DNA from: Rhizoclosmatium globosum | Lineage: Eukaryota; Chytridiomycota; Chytridiomycetes; Chytridiales; Chytriomycetaceae | Length of the DNA: 64,000 nucleotides | Reading direction: 5' to 3' | NCBI GenBank assembly: GCA_002104985.1 | Contig: MCGO01000102.1 | Coordinates: forward strand, 82,451 to 146,450 | Shown here: one piece after another, positions 30,754 through 41,975 of the stretch | Layout of the letters: each line of letters starts with the position of its first letter | Position numbering within the stretch: the stretch's first letter is position 1 | Notes under the pieces: model-generated | Seen by the model: only the letters and a program-made list of their open reading frames with translations | Database searches by the model: none | What the model was told of the DNA's origin: nothing | Made by a program: the position numbers and the translations under genes

Positions 30754-33137
30754 ATGACCTCGACCCAAACCATGTGTCAAATGTAAACGAGCCCGCAAGA
30801 AGTATGAAGTGTCTGGAGATGGCGTCAACTGTCTTCGTTGTCTTTCGCTTGGAGCACTATGCTGCTTCGAAGTTGTTCCTAAATCAGGCGATCGAAGAAC
30901 TCTTGCAGCTTATCCATGCGACCGATGCAGCAGAAACAGATGGAAATGCACCGTATATGCAGGACAAACTGTATGCCACTTGTGCCAGGTGCATGGAACA
31001 GAGGCTGACTGCCAAGTGGTTCCTGCCCTGCAACCTACACCGTCGCAAGACTATTCACGCTCTGAATCTCCAAAAACATCAACCTCTGGTTCCATTCCTT
31101 CTGCAAAAGGAGTATTGGACCAAGTCCTTCAAGTGTTCAACAGCTCTTTACAGGAAACCCAATTTGACTATGCAGACTGGAGGATGGAGGATCCTGATTT
31201 GATGCCAACGATTGAAGATTTCATGCTCGCTTGGTCATTGAGTACTGCGAACGGAACAAGGCCACCTGTGTGGTTTGGAATGGATGGAGACTACTTTTTA
31301 CGAACATTCTTGGTGCGAGGCGCCATCTTTTCTTCGTGTATATTTAACGCTTGTTTTGATAGGTTTGCTTTGTGTGCAATAGCAGCTCACGTGCACAATC
31401 CCCCGTTACCCGAAGCTGTGTCTTTCTCACTATTCCAACGCGCGAGAAAAGCCATACTGCGAATGGCTGGTTGTAAACCTTGTGTAGATATGGTAAAAGC
31501 ATATGGATATCTTGTTCTCTTCGCTATACGTGAGTTCTTCATCATACGGAATTTGTTTGATTGATTTATCCTTTTTATTTAGACAAAGGTCAGCCAGCTG
31601 TTGGACAGAATTTCTTGAAGCTGGGGTTAGATGTTATTAGAGATTTAAGATTGGATGTGGATCCAGATGATTCTCCTTGGCTATTTCACTTGAATCTTAC
31701 GCCACGTCAAAAAGAAGATCGTCGACGGGCTTTTTGGGGTCTATACGGCAATTATATGGCAGACTTGGGATATAATCCAGATCCATCGTTTGAATGCGAC
31801 ATAAGTGGGGATAATGTCAAACCACCTGGAGAAGTATTCGACCTAGGGCAACCAATCTTTGAAGACAGCGTCGCTCTGAAATGGGTGTGGAAACTAAGTG
31901 AAATTTTGCATAGAAATCGCAAATCCCTTCTGAAACCACCTCAATCTCTCTTGAAGATTCTTGACCTTGATACCAGCCATGGTTTAATCGAAAACGTTCA
32001 AATAATCATATCACAATGCAAATATCTGTTGCTTTACTCGAGCTCTCCGTTGGAAATTACGTATGAAGACGCGGAGCGGTTCAAAGTGCAACTTGCAAAC
32101 GTCTCAGTACGCTTCTTATTCCACACTTACGCATTAAATTTCTTGACATTATCCTGCCTGTCTGCGCTCCACCGGCCAAAGCTCTACACTACATCATTAA
32201 AATCCTGTAATCCCAGATTTTTAAGTCTTAAACAACATGAAAGCATCCTGTCGGCAACAAATCAGTGCCTTGAATGTGCGCACCGACTTACGAATATATT
32301 CTTTCATACACACGAAGAGTGTATGACCTACGTCGGCTTTAGCATATTCACTCAACTCATCTACAATCTTTTTGAGGCGTGCATTATTTGCTGGTTTGCG
32401 TCCTGTCGAATGACTGTCGCATGGAGAGCTTTGATGAATCCAGCTGTTGCAATCTGCGGTGACGATTGCAAGGGCTTCTGAGCTGATTTGGAGTCAAGTT
32501 CTCTTTTATTGAAAACCCCAGCTTTCACGCTTATCAAGCCGAATTAAAATTCCTTCTTCCTATCACAATCCCCGCCTCTCCTCTCCTCCAATCAGCAACT
32601 GTCTTGGATATCCCTTCCACACACGTGAGTGATATTGGTGTAATTGGCAGTTTCGGAGAGCGGTTTAACTTGATCGTGTTCCTTGACTTGATTAATAAAA
32701 GCTTCCTTGTTTTCAATCTCCGATTCTCACATTCAGCTTGCACTTAAAATAAAGTCTACGTAACACCAGCCTATGTGGAAAGAGAACGTCTGTTAGCCAT
32801 GGCAACGAAATTAACTGAATTCATGCAGAGAGTTGTGGAAGTAGAAGGGACAAAGTCTGGATCAACGATTGTGATACTTCGGTGTATGCAAGCGATGGTG
32901 CGAGAAATGTTTATATATCGCAGTGGTGTTGTAATTGAAGACACAGAATCGAGATCTGGTATTGACGGGTTAGAACTCCGAATGACAGTCATGTCTCTTG
33001 TTGGTGACGATTTTGAAACAATCGAAAAGGAGCCTTATGCCTATCTTGGTTTATTGGGACTTGAGGTTGCTGGAGGAGTACGGTGGAAAGGAAAGTACGA
33101 ACCTGAATGGAGAATGTTTTGGACTTCTAATACCTAA
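30754..33137 (+). pseudogene. Tandem double Zn2Cys6-like regulator, copy 2 (decayed)
   Basis: It aligns along its length to copies 1 and 3 but carries several lesions. Reading from the ATG at 30754, one extra C in 30764-30766 breaks the frame before the first zinc cluster. In that cluster the third cysteine is tyrosine (RARKKY), which should abolish one metal ligand. The segment FFSQPPYLR at the end of exon 1 is missing, so the usual splice no longer keeps frame. A 321 bp solo-LTR-like insertion sits at 32445-32765. The second cluster (PCDRCSRNRWKC...) and the C-terminal region are intact. A pseudogene is the simplest reading. Confidence 0.65.
32445..32770 (+). mobile_element. Solo LTR-like insertion inside regulator copy 2
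   Basis: The insert begins TGTTGC and ends AACA, with the 5 bp flank CCAGC duplicated (32440-32444 and 32766-32770). TG...CA ends with a 5 bp target duplication are the mark of an LTR retrotransposon. It contains AATAAA-type signals near its end and no coding capacity. Removing it and one CCAGC restores NPAYVERERLL, which aligns without gap to the paralogues. A GT-AG intron reading (32457 to 32769) is also in frame but leaves extra residues. Confidence 0.65.
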
Positions 33138-33346
33138 TTGTAATATAAAAAGTCAATTGCATAGTTCAAACCAGAAAGCAGGATGTGACTGGATTCCCAA
33201 TCCAGTCTGAGAGAGAACCAACCAACCTTCATGGAAACTGTTTTGAAAATTGCAAAAATGAATCGTTACATCACCCGTAAAGTCAGAGGTTATTTTGGAA
33301 TTTGAGATTAAGTTGAACAGCAGACTCCAAACCAGCCCCCAAAAAA

Positions 33347-35828
33347 ATGTCAACCCGAAACAAGGCATGCACACAGTGTCAAAAAGCCCGAAAGAAGTGC
33401 GAAATACAAGCCGACTATTCACACTGCCAACGATGCTACTCTCTTGGGATCCCGCAGCTATGCCAATTTGAAGTGAAACCCAAGTCCAAAGACACGTTGG
33501 CCCCTCAACCATGTCTTCGATGCAGCAAGAACAGATGGCGATGCATGTTAATACCAGGACAAAGTTCTTGTCGCCTTTGTCAGAGCAGTGGAAACGGCAG
33601 TGACTGCATCTTTGAAGTTGAACTTGAAGTCTTGACTACATCCCAGTCAGAACCTTCGCCTGCCGAGCAGCAGTCCTACTCCAGCACCATTGAATCTACT
33701 ATTTCGTTACCTTCAGACTCTAGTAGTCTCGGGGCAAGCGTATTAGACCATATCATACATGCATTTGACCAGCCATTAAACACAACTGATATGATGATTG
33801 AGGATCCAGATTTGATGCCTACCATGGACGACTTTGTACTGGCTTGGTCGTTTTGTACTGCAAACGGGACACAGCCGCCTCTTTGGTTTGGAATGGATGG
33901 AGACCACTTCCTACGGACCTTCTTTTCACAGCCGCCGTATTTACGGTACAGTCTCCAGATATTATCGAATCTAAACTAATAGAAAATTTCTAGATTGGCT
34001 TTGTGTGCATTTGCGGCCCATTCTCGTATCCCCCCACTACCAGAGCCTGTGTGCTTCTCATTATTCCAGCGAGCGAGGAAAGCGATATTTCGAATGGAGG
34101 GGAACGAGGTTTGCGTAGAAATGGTGAAAGCATTAACATATTTATTTCTCTTCTCAATGCGTGAGTGCAAGCCTTTTGATTTGTGGTATTCACTCATAAT
34201 CATCCTTCGACAGATAAGGGCCAACCTTCCATCGGCAGAAAGTTTTTGGAAAGAGGGGCCGAAATATTGCTTGAATTACGGCTCGATGTAGATCCTGATG
34301 ATTCCCCATGGCTGTTTTCACTGAATCTGACACCACGTCAAAAAGAGGATCGCAGGCGTGCATTTTGGGCTCTCTATGGATGGTTTATCACGGATTTAGG
34401 GCTAAATCCAGATGCATCGTTCACTGTTCCGCTGTCAGATAATGGCGTAAAACCTCCGCATGAGGTAGTTGATCAAGGCCAGCGCATCTTTGAAAGAAGT
34501 CCATCCGTAAAGTGGAGCAACGCTTTGAGTAAAATCGTGTACAAGAATCGTCAAATATTGATGAACCCACCACAATCGATCACGGCTCTGATTGAATCAG
34601 CAACACACCAGGACCTTGAATCAAGTTTCAATGATACCTTGTTGAAGTGTGCAGATCTCGTGCTTTATGCGGAATCACCATTCTACCCTAAAACTTCCGG
34701 AAGACCAAAAAATTTTATCCAGGGGAGCTCACTATTATTAGGGGGGAGGGGGGGGACGAGCCCCCCCCTTCCTTCCCCCCTAAAAACCCCCCTCGAACCC
34801 CCCCCTTTTGGACAATGGTTGTGATGTTGGCCTTATTATTATGTGTACTCTAAATGCATTATTGGGATGTCGGAATTGCTATGCTGTCAACCAGTTCCTT
34901 AGCTCCTCCAGCAGAGAGTGGACCCAAGGATCTCAAGTGTACCGGTTCGAGTCACAGTGAGGTCATCAAGAAGTTTTAATCAAGTCATGTGAGGAAGGAG
35001 ATGGAAGAAGAGAGGTGGAGATGGAAGAAGTTCCAGAAGATTCGGAGGGGGAAGACCTCATTCAATATCACTGAGGATGATTCTTCTCGCTTCAAACAGC
35101 AACTTATCGCCAACAAAGTCTTCAATCGTTATCTCTTCCAGGTTTACGCATTCAACTTTTCATTGCTTGCGACCATCTCTGTTTTAAACAGACCAAGACT
35201 ATATGTCACATGTTTGAGGTCTTGCCATCCACGATTTTTGAGCTCCAAACATCAGCAAATTGTCTTGCTTGCAGCTACACAATGCCTCGATTCCGCGCAT
35301 CGAACTGCCAATTTATTTTTCTTCGCGGAGACGGATTGTTTAGCCGGTTTTGGTCCGGCCGTATTCACTCAGCTGATATACTATTTATTAGAAGCCGCTA
35401 TCGTTTGTTGGTTTGTTACATGTCGAATGAGTTCGGGGTGGCGGTCTCTACTTGATCCACAACTCGTTGAAAGGAAGCGATTGTTGAGGATAACGAAGAA
35501 AATGGCTGCATTCGTTCAAAAGGTTGTTGATTTGGAAGGGGCAAAGTCCGGTCCGACAAGTGCGATTTATCAATGCTTGCTGAGCATGGTCCCCGAAATG
35601 GTCAAATGTTGTGAAGTTGACACAGAAGAAGAATGGAGGACATCCTCAGAATTGGAGGGAGTAGAAATTAGTATGACAGTGACATCTCTTGTCGGCGATG
35701 AAATTGAAAAGGTTGAGAAAGAGCCTCATTCACATCTTGGTCTCTTGGGGCTGGACATTGCTGGAGGAGTTCGATGGAAAGGGAATAGTGAGCCTGCATG
35801 GAGACTATTTTGGAAACTAAATGACTAG
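33347..35828 (+). pseudogene. Tandem double Zn2Cys6-like regulator, copy 3 (interrupted by a repeat)
   Basis: Exons are 33347-33945, 33994-34160 and 34214-35828, with introns of 48 and 53 bp at the same positions as copy 1. Cluster 1 (residues 8-39, ACTQCQKARKKC...) and cluster 2 (PCLRCSKNRWRC...) both keep all six cysteines with CX2CX6CX8CX2CX8C spacing. The middle region carries IEDPDLMPT and DRRRAFWALYGW. A 380 bp insertion at 34684-35063 splits the last exon and introduces a stop at about 34822. Without it the model is 666 aa, the same length as corrected copy 1. If transcribed as is, it would make a truncated protein that keeps both zinc clusters. Confidence 0.75.
34684..35063 (+). mobile_element. 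Repeat insertion with tRNA-like region and G/C-run hairpin
   Basis: The insert is flanked by a 5 bp duplication CATTC (34679-34683 and 35059-35063). Inside is a perfect palindrome of G and C runs around ACGAG (34741-34768). Further on is a tRNA-like stretch with TTAGCTC...GAGAGTGGA near 34902 and GGTTCGAGTC near 34945, resembling A and B boxes of Pol III genes. A tRNA-derived SINE is the likely class. The ends are not TG...CA, so it is not an LTR. Confidence 0.55.
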
Positions 35829-35895
35829 ACCATTAAATCACACGCAAAGAACTTGTATTTGGCAATTAAATATAAATACATGAATGAAAGAGGGT

Positions 35896-36687
35896 CTATG
35901 CCAATTGTTCGTATTCAGGACCACTTCGGACGAACCTCCTGAACTCCTTTCCAACGTATTCGAAAGCACAGTTCCAAAAGCAGAATCCACTCGAAAGAAC
36001 GACTACGACAAATATCGTGTATCTTTCCCATCCTGGAATACGTTGAATGGTGGAATGCTCCAATAACCCTGTACCCGTGACGTAGACTGTCAAACCCATA
36101 AGAACAAGCCCTGTGTACCGCTTGAAACACGTCCATTTCTTACTAGCCCCAATACCTCCAAATGTGGTCACAGGAAAGTAACGCATAGCCGTTCCCAACA
36201 CTGAAACTGCAACAGTGAGTGCAAACGTCAACAACCCAATCACACCATGCCAGCTTTCCCAGTGTCTCTTGCCCTTGTTTGTCTTGTTTTGGTTCACGGC
36301 CCAGAAACCAACACATGCAGCGATACATGCGATAATCTGGAGAACTGCATGGTTACTGACGTTTCGCTTTCTTTCGGCGGCTGTTTTGGCTTGACTGTCT
36401 GTCCGTTGAAGCATAATAGAAGCTGAAATAGAGGCCCAGATGAAGAGACACATGGCGATTGGGTGCAGAGAGTATAGGACATATTCTTTGGTATATGGGT
36501 ATGCTGTTGCGACCATCGCAACTCCGAGGGAGACAATCAGGATAGTCTTGGGACACAGCAGGAACGACATTTTGAGCTGGTTATCGAGAAGAATTCTGGA
36601 AGGAACGGATTGTGATAACTTGAGCAAAGGTGTCAGAAGTGGCTCGAATCTGATTGGTTGGATTTGCCTCACTTCTCCCGAAACCAT
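35896..36687 (-). CDS. Cytochrome b561-domain membrane protein
   Basis: Intronless, 263 aa from the ATG at 36687; a second start at 36570 (MSFLLCPK) has a better context and would drop 39 residues. There are six hydrophobic segments. Haem-ligand histidines are seen in SLHPIAM, NHAVLQ and SWHGVIG, with a possible fourth in GLLEHS. The spacing fits eukaryotic CYB561D2-like proteins, which pass electrons from ascorbate across internal membranes to reduce monodehydroascorbate or ferric iron. It is convergent with regulator copy 3, with 67 bp between stops. Confidence 0.82.
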   Translation of the reverse strand: MVSGEVRQIQPIRFEPLLTPLLKLSQSVPSRILLDNQLKMSFLLCPKTILIVSLGVAMVATAYPYTKEYVLYSLHPIAMCLFIWASISASIMLQRTDSQAKTAAERKRNVSNHAVLQIIACIAACVGFWAVNQNKTNKGKRHWESWHGVIGLLTFALTVAVSVLGTAMRYFPVTTFGGIGASKKWTCFKRYTGLVLMGLTVYVTGTGLLEHSTIQRIPGWERYTIFVVVVLSSGFCFWNCAFEYVGKEFRRFVRSGPEYEQLA

Positions 36688-37076
36688 GCCTGTTTCATGT
36701 CCCTATTGGCTCCGTCTTTCCGCGACACAGTGGACGCCGCAGATTCCAGATTAGATAATTTATTAATTCGTATTCATAAATATTAACTTTCCATTCTCGT
36801 CCCATGTTTTTCGGTGGGTAGAGTTGTACATTCTGTCCCGCCCTCATAACTGCATCCAAAGATGAACGTCACCGGCTTTCTTGAATGAAAAGAGAATGGA
36901 AATAAGGAATGTTCAAAGCAGTTCGAATTCATTTTGGAAATTGGGTCGTTTGGGGAATGTGGAAAATTCCTGGAAAATTCCAAACAACCCAGCCAGCCAT
37001 AAAAGACACCTTGGTCCCTTTTCTTTTTCCACATTCAAACACTGATTCAAGTGCTCCTTCAGCTAACCCATGCAAA
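36688..37076. other. Intergenic, divergent promoter region
   Basis: The region contains a CATAAAAG TATA-like element at about 36998, suited to the small gene at 37077. No other feature is seen. Confidence 0.4.
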
Positions 37077-37409
37077 ATGTTGTCTACGCCTACGATTATC
37101 GTGACCCAGCACGAAGACGATGAAGCAGTTGTTGACAAGTTATCAATGTCATCATACCATGATCAGAATCCATCGAGACTTACGACCCACCGACCCAGAA
37201 CTGTGTCTCGAAACTTTGTGCGAGCTCGCCATCCTGTCGCTACCATTTGCTGTGCTCTGTGCGGAGGAAGAACACCAACATCACAAGCAGTCGAAGTTGG
37301 CCTCTTGAGGCCCAAAGTGTTGTATGAGCTTCGCAAGCAATACCCATCTTTACAATCAACCCATAGTATTTGCTGTATTCCAATAGGAACAGTTATAAAG
37401 TCAATTTGA
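37077..37409 (+). CDS. Small orphan protein, 110 aa
   Basis: The ATG at 37077 (context AAAATGTTG) follows a TATA-like element by about 75 bp; the same frame is open further upstream. The product has an acidic N-terminus, an Arg-rich middle (RPRTVSRNFVRARH) and cysteines in TICCALCGG and SICCIP that could bind metal. I do not recognise the family. It is a weak call resting on ORF length, promoter spacing and start context. Confidence 0.4.
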   Translation: MLSTPTIIVTQHEDDEAVVDKLSMSSYHDQNPSRLTTHRPRTVSRNFVRARHPVATICCALCGGRTPTSQAVEVGLLRPKVLYELRKQYPSLQSTHSICCIPIGTVIKSI

Positions 37410-37578
37410 ATATATAATAAAAGAGCTGTCGAATGAATACCTTTTCCTACGAGAACCATATACATCAATTAAACTCTATATCTTTCATACTCTGTCGCTG
37501 TCAGCTGCCATGAACTGTAGTGACCTGTTCAAGAGGAGAACCAACTTTGTTTTTTGTTTTTTTCGAAGTCAAGTTGAA

Positions 37579-39826
37579 ATGGTCAAACGCAGAGCCAAAA
37601 GCAAGCGCGCCCCAGCGTCGAAGCAGTACAAAATCGCAGCAAAGGTCAACGAACATGGACGTAAAATGCGGAAGGCGGCGAGAAACAATCCAAATCCAAA
37701 GCGTGGGTGTTCCTGAGTTAGGGTTAAGTTAGGGTTAACATCGTTTCTTTTAGGATTGAAGAAGGATCCGGGTATTCCAGCCTTGTTGCCGTACAAGGAT
37801 AAGCTGCTTCAGACGATCGAGGACAACAAGAGACGGGTGCGCTTTCACTTGACTAGTACCCTCCAACTTCCACCTAACTAACTAATAACCTGTTCAGACG
37901 GAGGAGGAAAAGAGACTCGCAAGAGAGGCAAAGAACAAGGGAAAGCTGACTGACAAACAGGCCCTTGCTGATCTGGTCAGGGATGCAAACAGACGTGCAA
38001 ACACTTTCGAAGTCAACAACGAAGGATCAACCTTTGGAGAGTTCAGAACTGCCGATGAACTTGCTGCAACTGGTCGCAAAGATAACTCAAAGAAGGCGTA
38101 CTACCGTGAATTCAGAAAGGTTGTCGAGCAGGCTGATGTCATTTTGGAAGTCTTGGATGCAAGAGATCCTATGGGATGCAGACCAAAGCAGATTGAAGAA
38201 ATGATCATGAATGCTGGTGGAAACAAGAGAATTATTTTGGTTCTCAACAAGATTGGTGAGTTTGAGCAGTTTTCTTGTTCAAATTGACACTAACTTGTAA
38301 CAGATTTGGTTCCCCGTGACGTTGTCGAAAAATGGATGAAATACCTTCGTAACGAATTCCCTACTATTGCCTTCAAAGCGAGCACGCAAGCTCAGCGTTC
38401 AAACATTGGTCGCAGCAACGTTCCAACTGACAAGGCCAGTGCTGACCTCCTCAACAGCAGTGAATGTCTTGGAGCCGATAACCTCGTCAAACTCTTGAAA
38501 AACTACTGTAGAAACAACAACATCAAAACCAGCATCACTGTCGGAGTTGTCGGTTTCCCCAACGTTGGAAAGAGTAGTGTCATCAACTCTTTGAAGAGAA
38601 GCAAGGCGTGTAATGTTGGTGCCTCTGCTGGTGTCACCAAAGTCGCTCAGCAGATTCACTTGGATAAAAACATCAAACTGTTGGATTGCCCTGGTATTGT
38701 GTTCAGCAAGGAGAGTCCTTCCAACGACCCTAAGGCTCAAGCCGAAGTTCTCTTGAGAAACTGTGTGAAATCTGAACTCATCGATGATCCAATCACTCCT
38801 GGTTCGTAATTTCTTGTTTCAATGATGATGCCTTTACTAAATTCCACCACTTTGTTAGTCGAGCTCATCTTGTCCCGATGTAGCAAAGAACAAATTCAGC
38901 TCTTGTACGATATCCCTCCATTCTCTAGCACAACTGACTTCTTGATTCACTTGGCCAAAGTCCGTGGAAGACTCAGAAAGGTATGAACTCTCGTATTGGC
39001 GAAAATTGGTATCCACTTAACTCAAATTAAATTAAATTAGCGAGGAAGCCCTGATCTCGAAAGCACTGCTCGCAGTGTTCTCCAAGATTGGAACGCTGGT
39101 CGCGTCCCCTTCTACACCCTTCCACCAAGCACCGGAGTGGCTGTCACCAGTCACGTCTCTAGTAGCCTTGTTACATCATGGAGCAAAGAGTTTGAAATGC
39201 CGGAGATTGTTGAAGTCGAGGAAGCTCTCATCAACTCTGTTGGTACTCGTGACTCTATGGGACGTATGGTTGCTATGAAGAGCAGTGCTCCTGCTGAGGA
39301 CGTTGTTGATGATGACAACTATGTTGACGTAGATGAAGACGAGATGGATGAGGAGGATGATGAAGATGGTGAGTTTTTTTAATGCTTTCTTTCTAAACAT
39401 TTTTACTCATCAATCCAATCATATTCAGATGAAGATGGTGAAGATTGGGACGACGAGGAAGAGGGAGACGAGGATGGTATGATGGAGGAAGACGAGGAGG
39501 AAGAGGAAGAAGAAGATGAGGACGAAGAAATGGACGTGACACCCAAATTGAGCGCTCCAGCTGCCCCACCCATCGCTCTCGATATCAACAAACTAAAGGC
39601 ACAAGCTGCTGCCAAGAGGATGAAGTCTGCTGCTGGGTCCGAGCCAAGGCAACCTGTTCGCGACCTTGCTGAGCAGTTGCTCAACCCACAAACTAACAAG
39701 GACAAGAAAAAGGCTGCCAAACAGAAGAAAAAGCTCGAACGTAGACTTAACAAAGCTGGAGAAGAGGCTTACGACTTTGGAGAGCACTTTGGACTTCCAG
39801 AGGGTGACATGGACGAGGACGAATAA
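37579..39826 (+). CDS. NUG1: Nucleolar GTPase NUG1 / GNL3 family
   Basis: Seven exons (37579-37702, 37754-37836, 37898-38255, 38304-38801, 38859-38980, 39041-39368, 39429-39826) give 636 aa. The basic N-terminus ([23 protein letters not shown]) is the nucleolar-targeting GN3L/Grn1 region. The GTPase domain is circularly permuted: G4 NKID (formed at a splice), then G1 GFPNVGKSS and G3 DCPG, as in YlqF-type proteins. A long Asp/Glu-rich segment and a basic tail close the protein. NUG1 acts in 60S subunit maturation and export. The first intron holds telomere-like TTAGGG repeats. Confidence 0.93.
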
Positions 39827-40169
39827 GTGTGTGTGTGGTGCAATGTTTTTAGTTATATTCATTTCATGATTTGGAATAAACTGCTGCTGTTTATTAGATT
39901 TGGGTATTGGTAGAGTCCACATGTAAGTGACTGAAAGGAAATAAATCAAATGGGCTGCACTGATTTTGTGGCAACTGTGGTTACTACTTTCAGTGATTGA
40001 AACGCAGACGCTTTTGTTTGAGTAGGAACGCCAACGTTTGGGAATGTTGGGTAGACATATTGCGACTGTTTGGCAACCGAAGTACTGTCTGATTGATCAG
40101 ATGTCAGGCGCAGAGTGCTATATTATAACATTTAGTAATCAGGTAATTCATATTGCGTTAAGCTACTTA
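39827..40169. other. Intergenic between convergent genes
   Basis: Both 3' flanks. AT-rich, with AATAAA-like elements and no gene seen. Confidence 0.4.
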
Positions 40170-41908
40170 CTAAACGATGCTGGTGATTCCAGGTTATAAG
40201 ATGAAGTAGAAGGCAATTAGAATTGTCGGAATAAAAGGATAAGCAACTTACAAAAGCGCAAGCATGACAATAAACACTATCAAAATCATATAGCATTTGT
40301 ACTTGTGGAAAAACCTTGAGAACGGCGAATACTTTGCAAGCTCTGTTTGACTCGGAAAGCACCATTCACAAGCAGATATCTCTTCATCATCAAAGTGACC
40401 ATGCTCAGGCGACGCTGGTGGCTCGCTTGTCACTGGCGTCATTTCAAACAACTTGGCTTCTTCAGGTAAAACCGCATTATCTCGAAACACAGCTCGAATC
40501 CGCGAACTCTCCAAAAAGTCGTCATCAGTCGCAAATAGTATCGCATCGTATGTCGTAATTTCATCCTCCTTACTCTCCTCAACTTCTTCTTCCTCCTCCG
40601 AAATCATATTTGGCATCCCACGTTCAGGCGACGCGAATGGATTCACTTCATCGTAATCTAGTAACTCTTCGCCAGCGGCTTCTCGCCTCGAGTTCTCGTT
40701 CTTGACCATCAAGACCCACTCTTCGAATGACGCTTGCTGGCCGGATGAGTTGACTGCGTTTAAGTAGGATAACGTGCGTCGTCGGCATTTTTGGGTCGGT
40801 GGTACGTCTTGTGGACTGACTGGTTTTGCGAATCGGGTGATGGAGCCTTCGGGGATTTGGATTCGTGGGGTTGTGAACATTTGGGCGTTGAGTTGGGATG
40901 GGGAGATGAGGGCTTGGATGGTTTGGCTTGCGTTCTTTCCGGTCTCGAGGTCGGTTGGTGGAGCGATGGAGGCTTTTTTGGATGGGGATGGTGGACCGCT
41001 TTTGGTTCCTGGAATTCCGGAAAGTCTCTTGGCGATTCCGTTGAAGAAGGATGGAGGTACTAAAGCAGTGGCGGGAGTGTTATTTGGATTTGCTGGGAGG
41101 TCGTCTTCCTCATCTGCTAAGGCGGCTCTTGGGGATCCAATAGTCCAGGATGTTGGACCACCTTGTTCGATTTGGCGGACAGTTGGACTTGGAGGAGGTA
41201 AATCGACTTCTGGAACTTTGAGCATATTGTTGGTATTAATCTTGATTGAAATATCTGGTTTCTTGCCAGGCTTTGCGGTTGATGACAGGCGATTACTTGT
41301 TGGAGGGATGGCATTCGTTGAAGCTCTTGTTGAAGCTGGCTTGTTTTCAGGCAACATTGAGATTCTCTTTGATATCTTTTGAGCTGTAGTTTGCTCTGTT
41401 CTTGAGGGTCTGACCATAAAATATTCAACGTGCCCAATGATATCCGTGTTTGAAAGTGGGTTCAGGACATTGAGTCTGTGAATCAACTTCTTGTCAAAGT
41501 ACACCTATCCGAAAATATTAGATATTAGTGTGCGGGATTTCGTATGCTTACCTGAGTCTGAAAAAGAATCTTGTTCAAGTGGTATGCATGGTAGTACGAA
41601 AAGAACTTTGAATCAGGTTGTTTATGATCCCACGTCTGTACACGCGCAATAATAAATGATTTCGTTCCCTTTGGTTCACAGTTGGCATGGGCTGCAATCA
41701 AGTCGCCGAATGATTCCAGACAGAACGAATCTTCGTATTCAGCTGACACAGAGTCAAGAACTCTGTCTCCACTGCTATCGAGTAGTCGAATGACTTTCAT
41801 GAGTTTGGCCGCTGAAGTTTCTTGTTTTTCTGAAATAGATTGAATAGATGTTTCTGCTCGTTTCTGATTCGCGTTCAGAAGCGTGAACGCCAATCGTTTC
41901 TTGTCGTC
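40170..41908 (-). CDS. Orphan tail-anchored protein
   Basis: Exons 41552 to about 41908 (5' end uncertain), 40252-41504 and 40170-40179 give at least 534 aa. The N-terminal 170 residues look globular and conserved (FIIARVQTWD, YYHAYHLNKILFQTQ joined by splicing to VYFDKKLIHRLNVLNP, then GHVEYFMV). A long Pro/Ser-rich disordered middle follows, then an acidic patch, and a terminal hydrophobic anchor (CYMILIVFIVMLALFIV) with an upstream CEWC. The last coding exon has only 10 bases. No ATG is clear at the 5' end. Either an exon is missing or translation starts at the ATG at 41800. I do not recognise the family; the anchor suggests a cytosol-facing membrane protein. Confidence 0.6.
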
Positions 41909-41975
41909 TATTTATATACGTAAACATCGGAAAAGAATAGTATGAATATCTAGTACAATAATTAATTCTTTGAAA

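Noticed and set aside
34684..35063. LTR origin for the insertion in regulator copy 3
   Set aside because: It has a 5 bp duplication, but the ends are not TG...CA and it contains tRNA-like boxes.
39403..39753. Minus-strand Ser-rich ORF opposite NUG1
   Set aside because: Antisense of the Asp/Glu-rich tract; a shadow.
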